64,000 nt of DNA from JBDROU01 sp043809745 [NCBI: bacterium] (GTDB lineage: Bacteria > Elusimicrobiota > JBDRMW01). How positions within the stretch are numbered: the first letter of the stretch is position 1; every line of letters begins with the position of its first letter. The DNA is taken from NCBI GenBank assembly GCA_043809745.1, contig JBDROU010000079.1:1-64000 (forward strand). Direction: 5' to 3'. Under the pieces are notes generated by a model. The model made no database searches. It was not told where the DNA came from and saw only the letters and a program-made list of their open reading frames with translations. Below, in pieces: positions 58,884 through 64,000 of this stretch. Both the position numbers and the translations under genes were made by a program.

Positions 58884-61544
58884 ATGAAGCAGATATTTTG
58901 TTTATTATGTTTATATGGGGTATTATTGCTCAATGTTTCTGGTATTAATGCCCTTGCGCCTTACAGCTCTGAGCTTACAGTTCCGTTCGGTATACCTTCA
59001 AAATCACAGCTTGAGCAATTTATTGTTTTGGAACGGGATGACTCATCGGATACTTTCACTTATTATGATATTAAAGACTATCCCGGATGGGTGGTTATTG
59101 CGCCGGAGGTGTCTGAAAGCTCTGCTGCTTCGTGCGAAGATATTCAAAAGTTTTCATTTTACGAAGATTATTTTGCATATTCCGAAATCTATCGTAATGT
59201 CAGGCTGAGAGCGAACGAGGGTGTGAAAGTTTATGAGACTGTTATTGTAAGAGCAAAGCTTGTAAGTTTATTTGATTTAATTGAGACATTAATTGTTAAG
59301 GAAGACTACACGGCAGTTAGAGATATGCTCGAACAGCTTGTTGATCTTATAAGTTATGTTCACTCGTACGGATGGGTTGACAGAATTTTTCAGGAAGATC
59401 GGATGCCTGACATTCGGGAGTTATTAGAAAATATCGGAATTCGCGCAAGCGGGAAATTTGTTTACGAGAGGTATGAGCATCTTCGCAGGAGTTCTGATCG
59501 CAGTGTTTCCGACCTTGCCTGGCTAAACTTAAATTTCGCATTTATGGATTTTGTTGATAAAAACTCTAAAGATGTTGCTTTTCAGCAACGAATTACGCGC
59601 ATATTCCGCCACCGTATACTGACTCAAATCCGGTTCTTGATTGATGATAAGCTGGACTTCAAGCTTGGAGATTATTTTGAATATATAGATGAAGCTGCTA
59701 TTCGTGATGAACTAATATTTAATGCCCATAAAATGGTGAACCCGGAGATAATCACAAAAGTTTCTTTGCTGGCGCTAAATAAGCAGAGTCCATATCAGCT
59801 GCACACCCTGTCTTCGAACCGGTTGCTGCTGGATGTTATCCGCTATCTTGAATGGTTTGCAGAGGAAGCTTCAGGAATGCCGGAGCTTACTATGCGTTCT
59901 CTAAGCGCTCTTTTGCAGGAAGAATACCAATACTATGTAAAAAATGATTATCTGTATCATAAGAGTGAATTTGCAAGAGGTATGGCCGAGTTAATGAAGC
60001 GTATTAGCAAAGCAGAAGTTCATATACACCTGTCAGGTTCAATCACACCTGAGCTGGCTTTTAAGTTGTATTGGAAATATCCTGTTGCGAGGAGAGAGTT
60101 TTTAAGAAACAATAACCTTAATTCAGAAAATGATCTGAAAAGAATGAGCCAGATTGATATTGATGTGGCATTTGCGAAGGTTTTTGGACTTGAGTTGGTG
60201 TCCAAAGATTACAAATTTTTTGGAGGAATCCGCAATATTTTAGAGAATGACCGTATTGAGGTGGATGATGCGGTTTATGAAACCGCCCTGTGCAGGCTTT
60301 TCAGAGCTGATAATCAGGCGTATGAACGCGCGCTTATATCGCTTAAAACTGATTACATTGAATACCGGCCGCGCGAAGAGGATTCGAGCGCAAAGCGCAT
60401 GGCTCAATATCTCTCGCAACTTTCAGTTGGCGAAATTCTTTTGCGCCAGTCTACGTATGCGAATTATATAAGCGCAAAGATGAATGCGTTGGGGGCTTTT
60501 GAAAATGATAACGTTAGGAAATTTGAGCTAAGAACAGGCGCAGGCAATCGGCCGGGTTCTTCAATAGGTGTTGAAGATACCGTCCGCAGTGTAATTCTTG
60601 GATTGAATGAAGCAAGGGAGTTTACAGATCAAAAATTGAAAACCGGTGTTATTTTATGCATTAGAAAAGAACCGCATGCTCTTTTAGGTGAACTGAGGAT
60701 TAATGAAATTAAATTGTATTCTCAAACTTTGAGTATGGGACAGATAGAACAGATGATCGGGGATAATGAGATTAAAGTATTAAAGGAGATGACCCGTGAT
60801 TTGGAATGGTATGATGATGCAGATAAACGTAAGGAGATGTTTTTGATTCTTTTTAAAACAAGAAATGAAGTATTAAAACAGATGCGGTCAATTATTGATT
60901 TGAAAAAATCGTTGCAAAAGGATGGTCTGGAGAACTATATGCTTGGCATAGATACCGTAGGAAATGAAGCAGGATTTGTAAGCTGGACTCACATCCCTGC
61001 TATGCGATTAGCTAAAGAATCCGGGCTTAGCATTACTGTACATTCAGGAGAAGTGTGGGGGGAGGATGAAACAATACTGGATGCGTTAGTGCGTTTGGAG
61101 CGGGAGATAGATACAGGATTGGTAGACCGAATCGGTCATGCGACTGCGCTTGGGATATCTCCTTTTAATTTGAACTTGCCGAAAAAGCATGTCCAGGAGG
61201 TTTTGCTTGTTCAATACAGAATCATGAAAAAAATTATTGAAAAAGGGATATATATAGAGTCGATGCCTTCCTCTAATGTGATTCTGAACGCCGCAATAAG
61301 GAAGTATATCTCTCATGTAATTAATAATTTTATTTGTTTTGGGCTCAAAGTGCAAATTGCGCAGGACAACAGATGGATTCTGCATACATTGAATCTTTCA
61401 GGCGAGCTTACTAAAATATTCCTGGAAACGAAACCGCGTATTACATTTGGTCAGCTGTTAGATCTTGTGCGAGCAAGTCATGAAGGGAGTTTTATTCAAA
61501 ATACTAACTTTAAGAGACTCAGACTTGTCTTAAATTCAAAATAG
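58884..61544 (+). CDS. Predicted secreted, divergent adenosine deaminase-like protein
   Basis: The 886-residue protein starts with a signal peptide (QIFCLLCLYGVLLLNVSG). Its C-terminal half carries the metal-dependent deaminase order of adenosine deaminases: HIHLSGS (H380, H382), LGIDTVGNE, the catalytic HSGE (H720, E723), RIGHAT (H752), ESMPSSNV and finally AQDNR (D828) in place of the usual TDDP. All zinc ligands and the catalytic glutamate are therefore present, with one aspartate of the pair lost. The first 370 residues have no recognised domain. Between HIHLSG and GIDTVGNE there are about 270 residues, longer than in ordinary enzymes. A secreted enzyme could deaminate adenosine released by other cells, but substrate and activity are inferred. 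It ends six bases before an inverted-repeat element. Confidence 0.8.
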   Translation: MKQIFCLLCLYGVLLLNVSGINALAPYSSELTVPFGIPSKSQLEQFIVLERDDSSDTFTYYDIKDYPGWVVIAPEVSESSAASCEDIQKFSFYEDYFAYSEIYRNVRLRANEGVKVYETVIVRAKLVSLFDLIETLIVKEDYTAVRDMLEQLVDLISYVHSYGWVDRIFQEDRMPDIRELLENIGIRASGKFVYERYEHLRRSSDRSVSDLAWLNLNFAFMDFVDKNSKDVAFQQRITRIFRHRILTQIRFLIDDKLDFKLGDYFEYIDEAAIRDELIFNAHKMVNPEIITKVSLLALNKQSPYQLHTLSSNRLLLDVIRYLEWFAEEASGMPELTMRSLSALLQEEYQYYVKNDYLYHKSEFARGMAELMKRISKAEVHIHLSGSITPELAFKLYWKYPVARREFLRNNNLNSENDLKRMSQIDIDVAFAKVFGLELVSKDYKFFGGIRNILENDRIEVDDAVYETALCRLFRADNQAYERALISLKTDYIEYRPREEDSSAKRMAQYLSQLSVGEILLRQSTYANYISAKMNALGAFENDNVRKFELRTGAGNRPGSSIGVEDTVRSVILGLNEAREFTDQKLKTGVILCIRKEPHALLGELRINEIKLYSQTLSMGQIEQMIGDNEIKVLKEMTRDLEWYDDADKRKEMFLILFKTRNEVLKQMRSIIDLKKSLQKDGLENYMLGIDTVGNEAGFVSWTHIPAMRLAKESGLSITVHSGEVWGEDETILDALVRLEREIDTGLVDRIGHATALGISPFNLNLPKKHVQEVLLVQYRIMKKIIEKGIYIESMPSSNVILNAAIRKYISHVINNFICFGLKVQIAQDNRWILHTLNLSGELTKIFLETKPRITFGQLLDLVRASHEGSFIQNTNFKRLRLVLNSK

Positions 61545-61549
61545 TAATA

Positions 61550-61631
61550 GGGTCAGGCCTCAACAGTTGACTAATATTATGTTGTCTTTATTACTTTACT
61601 TAAACATGTAGTCAAGTCGAGACTCGACCCC
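61550..61631. repeat. REP/MITE-like inverted-repeat element between convergent genes
   Basis: The left end GGGTCAGGCCTCAAC..TTGACTA (61,550-61,573) matches the reverse complement of the right end, GGGTCGAGTCTCGAC..TTGACTA (61,630-61,609). There are 18 identical positions of 22, and the four differences are all transitions. The centre is 35 bases of AT-rich sequence. The right arm contains a 13-base palindrome, GTCGAGACTCGAC. The element fills almost the entire 89-base gap between two convergent genes. It may also serve as a transcription barrier. Confidence 0.65.
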
Positions 61632-61633
61632 AA

Positions 61634-62209
61634 TTAACACTCCAACAGATATTTAATACCTTTCTCAACCAGTTTTTTTATTTTGGTTTCCTGCTGATCG
61701 GTCAACTTGCTGGCTTTATCAGCTATAAATGCCTTAGACTGGACTCCGCAAAACCAGAGCACATCTTTTTTGAGCACTTTAACGCTCCTGTCAGCGGCAA
61801 TAATTTTTGTAAATATCCTTGGCGCGCCGGTACTAGTAAACAGTACCGCTTTCTTTCCCTTTAAGAGGCCTTTAGGAATACTACCTTCATACAGAAACGC
61901 AAATTTTGGGATAAATACTCTATCGATAAAACCTTTTAGGATTGCGGGCATATTCTGCCACCATGTAGGGTAAATAAAGATCAATTTGTCAGTATTTTTA
62001 ATTTTTTCTTGCATCTCTTTTACATCGACATTTACATCATAATGGCCGGAAGTGTAATGTTCTTCATGTTTCAAAACCGGATTAAACGAATGCAAATAAA
62101 GATCGATCAGTTCATAGGATATATTTTTTTCTTTAAAATATACCTCTATATTTTTCAGGAAACAGCCGCAATGGCCGTCTTTATTTGGGTGAGCATAAAT
62201 TATTAACAT
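61634..62209 (-). CDS. Flavodoxin-fold NAD(P)H oxidoreductase (NQO/MdaB/KefF type)
   Basis: The 191-residue protein has the flavodoxin-like quinone reductase pattern: MLIIYAHPNKDGHCG at the start, YELIDLYLHSFNPVL, DKLIFIYPTWWQNMPAILKG (the flavin-facing loop YPTWW), FIDRVFIPKFAF, and KKAVLFTSTGAPR. Family members are cytoplasmic FMN/FAD enzymes that reduce quinones with NAD(P)H. The ATG at 62,209 is preceded by AAGGAGG at 4 bases. That ribosome site overlaps the stop codon of the upstream lactate dehydrogenase gene, so both genes form one operon and are probably coupled. Both use NAD(P)H, which suggests a shared task in redox balance. Confidence 0.9.
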   Translation of the reverse strand: MLIIYAHPNKDGHCGCFLKNIEVYFKEKNISYELIDLYLHSFNPVLKHEEHYTSGHYDVNVDVKEMQEKIKNTDKLIFIYPTWWQNMPAILKGFIDRVFIPKFAFLYEGSIPKGLLKGKKAVLFTSTGAPRIFTKIIAADRSVKVLKKDVLWFCGVQSKAFIADKASKLTDQQETKIKKLVEKGIKYLLEC

Positions 62210-62218
62210 ACCGCCTCC

Positions 62219-63175
62219 TTATAAAGCGCATTCTTTGATTAATGATTGTACAGTTATTGCTGATTTAATAAAAGCTTTTTTCTCGGATTCCGAAAGATCG
62301 ATATGGATTACCTCTCTAATTCCATTTTTGTGGACCACTGCGGGCAGGCCAATATAGATGTCGGTAAATCCCAAGTACCCGTTTACTAATGAAGAAACAG
62401 GAAGCACCGCATGTTCATCTTTTAATATAGCCCGGGTAATGGTTGCCATAGCTAGTCCGATGCCATACGATGTTTCACCCTTTAGCTCGATTATTTTATA
62501 TGCAGAATCACGAACTTCTGTAAATATGTTGTTGAGTCTTGCATCATGTTCGCATATATTATATTTTTTACAAAACATGCAGTAATCGTTCAGGAGCACA
62601 CCGCCAATCATTGCTTTGCTCCATACAGGAAATTCGGTGTCACCGTGTTCACCCAATATATATGCGTGAATATTGTGAGGGTCTATATTACAGTGCTGAG
62701 CCATAAGAAACCTGAGCCTGGCAGAATCAAGCACTGTGCCTGAACCAATTACTTCATGTGAAGGTTTCCCGGAAAATTTGTAAGCAGCGTAGGAAAGGAT
62801 ATCTACAGGATTGGTAACAACAAGCAGTATCGCTTGTGGAGCATATTTTACAATATCAGGAATTAATTTCCTAAAAATAGCGGCATTTTCTTTTACTAAA
62901 GAAGTCCTTGATTGACCGGGCAACTGCTTTGCGCCGGCAGTAATAACAACCAGATCTGAGCCGGTTATATCCTCTAAATCTCCTGCGATAATTTCAACTG
63001 GAGCGAAATAGGGAGCGCCATGTGATAAATCCATGACTTCGCCTTCAGCCCTTTTTTTATTATTATCAACAATAATAATTTGACGGGTTATGCCGCGGAT
63101 AGCTAGGGCATATGCATATTTGATGCCTACATTTCCAGCACCGATGATTGAAATGCGGGGTTTAAAATTTAACAA
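62219..63175 (-). CDS. ldh: L-lactate dehydrogenase (NAD-dependent)
   Basis: The protein has 318 residues from the chosen TTG start. The NAD-binding site is ISIIGAGNVG. The substrate-loop motif AGAKQLPGQSR has Gln at the position that is Arg in malate dehydrogenase, which makes lactate/pyruvate the likely substrate. VTNPVDILSYAAYKFSG, GSGTVLDSARLRF and the catalytic ILGEHGDTEFPVWS (His) complete the set. I chose TTG at 63,175 because GGAGG lies five bases upstream. An ATG 20 codons earlier would fall inside the -35 element and has no ribosome site. The enzyme regenerates NAD+ during fermentation in the cytoplasm. It is the first gene of an operon with the flavodoxin-fold oxidoreductase. Confidence 0.92.
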   Translation of the reverse strand: MLNFKPRISIIGAGNVGIKYAYALAIRGITRQIIIVDNNKKRAEGEVMDLSHGAPYFAPVEIIAGDLEDITGSDLVVITAGAKQLPGQSRTSLVKENAAIFRKLIPDIVKYAPQAILLVVTNPVDILSYAAYKFSGKPSHEVIGSGTVLDSARLRFLMAQHCNIDPHNIHAYILGEHGDTEFPVWSKAMIGGVLLNDYCMFCKKYNICEHDARLNNIFTEVRDSAYKIIELKGETSYGIGLAMATITRAILKDEHAVLPVSSLVNGYLGFTDIYIGLPAVVHKNGIREVIHIDLSESEKKAFIKSAITVQSLIKECAL

Positions 63176-63206
63176 ATGTACCTCCGTATTATTGGGAATC
63201 TGCTTA

Positions 63207-63235
63207 ATTGTAATAAATCCACATGGATTAATCAA
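63207..63235 (-). promoter_or_regulatory. Promoter of the ldh operon with an inverted repeat in the spacer
   Basis: On the minus strand TTGATT (63,230-63,235) is followed by a 17-base spacer and TACAAT (63,207-63,212). The spacer contains the inverted repeat AATCCA-TG-TGGATT (63,216-63,229), a likely operator position. It does not match the Rex or CRP consensus. Confidence 0.6.
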
Positions 63236-63415
63236 TAAAGTTTGCTATCCTAGAGAATCCATTAAGCCATCCGACCGTTTGGGATATTTTTTCACTCGAT
63301 GCGCAAAAGGTATCAGGTTAAAAATAGAGCTTAATTGATTTTTTAGAGCTATAAAATTTGCTATAATTATTCGGATAAAAATTTATAGAAAGTGCATGTA
63401 AGTAACTTTTAAAGA

Positions 63416-64000
63416 ATGAAAATAGGATATCCTTGTATAAATCGAAGTCTTTCTTGCACCTCAAGTAAAACGTTCAGATTAGCGTCTTATTCTAATGAGC
63501 GCTTGATTGAAACAATAAAGCATAATCTTTCATGTTTGATGGATATATTAAAATACAATGTGCTTCATAACCTTCTTTTTTTTAGGGTATCTTCCGAAAT
63601 AGTGCCTTTTGCTTCACATCCGGTGTGTAATGTTAACTGGCAAAAATATTTCGCGGAAGAATTTAAGAATATTGGGAGATTTATAAAAGGGAATAGTTTC
63701 CGTATTTCAATGCACCCGGATCAGTTTAATGTGTTAAATGCAAAGGATATGAGAATTGTTGAAAGAAGCATCAAAGAACTAGAATATCATGCAGATATGT
63801 TAGATCTTATGAACCTCGATCAAACCGCTAAAATTCAACTGCATGTAGGAGGGGTATACGGTGACAAACCAGCAAGTATTGAGCGATTCATTCAGCAGTG
63901 GCATAAACTTAAATCTTCAGTAAAAAAAAGATTAGTGATCGAGAATGATGACAAATTATATTCACTGAAAGATTGTCTTTTTATTCACAATATTATTGGA
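63416..64000 (+). CDS. uvsE: UV-damage endonuclease (UvsE/UVDE), 3' end outside window
   Basis: From the ATG at 63,416 the frame is open for 195 codons to the window end. The start MKIGYPCINRSL, then RISMHPDQFNVLN, IQLHVGGVYGDK and VIENDD are hallmarks of UVDE. This is a TIM-barrel, metal-dependent endonuclease that nicks 5' of UV photoproducts and starts alternative excision repair. The family is about 300 residues long, so roughly one third is missing. TATAAT at 63,362-63,367 lies 49 bases upstream of the ATG and may be part of the promoter. No strong Shine-Dalgarno sequence is visible. The gene is divergent from ldh. Confidence 0.9.
   Translation, partial: MKIGYPCINRSLSCTSSKTFRLASYSNERLIETIKHNLSCLMDILKYNVLHNLLFFRVSSEIVPFASHPVCNVNWQKYFAEEFKNIGRFIKGNSFRISMHPDQFNVLNAKDMRIVERSIKELEYHADMLDLMNLDQTAKIQLHVGGVYGDKPASIERFIQQWHKLKSSVKKRLVIENDDKLYSLKDCLFIHNIIG

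Noticed and set aside
58884-60020. Degenerate protein-kinase domain in the N-terminal half of the deaminase-like protein
   Set aside because: A stretch such as LVDLISYVHSYGWVDR recalls the kinase catalytic-loop region, but no glycine loop, HRD or DFG equivalent can be placed with confidence.
62219-63175. Malate dehydrogenase
   Set aside because: The substrate-loop position is Gln (AGAKQLPGQSR) rather than Arg, which favours lactate dehydrogenase.
1-64000. CRISPR array, rRNA or prophage genes
   Set aside because: No short direct repeats with regular spacers, no rRNA-like sequence and no phage structural or integrase genes were seen.

Overview
The window is about four-fifths one gene. A single uninterrupted plus-strand reading frame runs from before base 1 to base 52,017, giving more than 17,330 residues with the N-terminus outside the window. 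Open frames this long, a SecA-like DEAD helicase motor inside them, long beta-strand repeat tracts and several hydrophobic segments are what has been described for giant proteins of candidate phylum Omnitrophota (OP3), ultra-small bacteria thought to live by predation or attachment. I therefore place the window there, at about 65 percent confidence. There is no rRNA or other phylogenetic marker to confirm it. The flanking genes are AT-richer than the giant gene.

Layout of the giant protein, in nucleotide coordinates: (i) 1-20.3 kb, about 6,750 residues of YN/YD-type beta-strand repeats, with a 4.2-kb higher-order duplication, DxDxDG calcium-type loops, a fascin-like beta-trefoil (14.7-15.1 kb) and an AT-rich inserted domain (17.2-17.9 kb). 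(ii) 20.4-20.8 kb, a hydrophobic segment, then a 1.7-kb disordered Pro/Glu/Lys/Ser linker. (iii) 22.8-37.5 kb, alpha/beta and mostly helical domains, including four copies of a repeat of about 176 residues (30.5-32.6 kb). (iv) 37.9-38.7 kb, a second hydrophobic region and a second linker with an eightfold 12-bp repeat. (v) 40-43.1 kb, helical and coiled-coil. (vi) 43.2-45.5 kb, a SecA-type SF2 ATPase with all main motifs recognisable. (vii) 46.6-52.0 kb, helical, ending in two tandem copies of a domain of about 330 residues. A reasonable inference is an exported or membrane-associated adhesin-like machine that carries its own motor.

From 52.1 to 58.7 kb all genes read leftwards: two tandem paralogous macro-domain proteins, a two-helix membrane miniprotein, an AbiE-type toxin/antitoxin pair (AbiEi, AbiEii) with a consensus promoter and a 14-bp palindromic operator, a YbgC-type hotdog thioesterase, and a predicted secreted HExxH protein. 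The macro/AbiE stretch looks like a small defence or stress island.

From 58.9 kb there is a rightward gene for a predicted secreted, divergent adenosine deaminase-like protein. An 81-bp inverted-repeat (REP/MITE-like) element follows. Next come a leftward operon of L-lactate dehydrogenase (TTG start) and a flavodoxin-fold NAD(P)H oxidoreductase, and finally a UV-damage endonuclease gene cut off by the window end. I saw no tRNA, rRNA or CRISPR array, and no intergenic stretch exceeds 300 bases.
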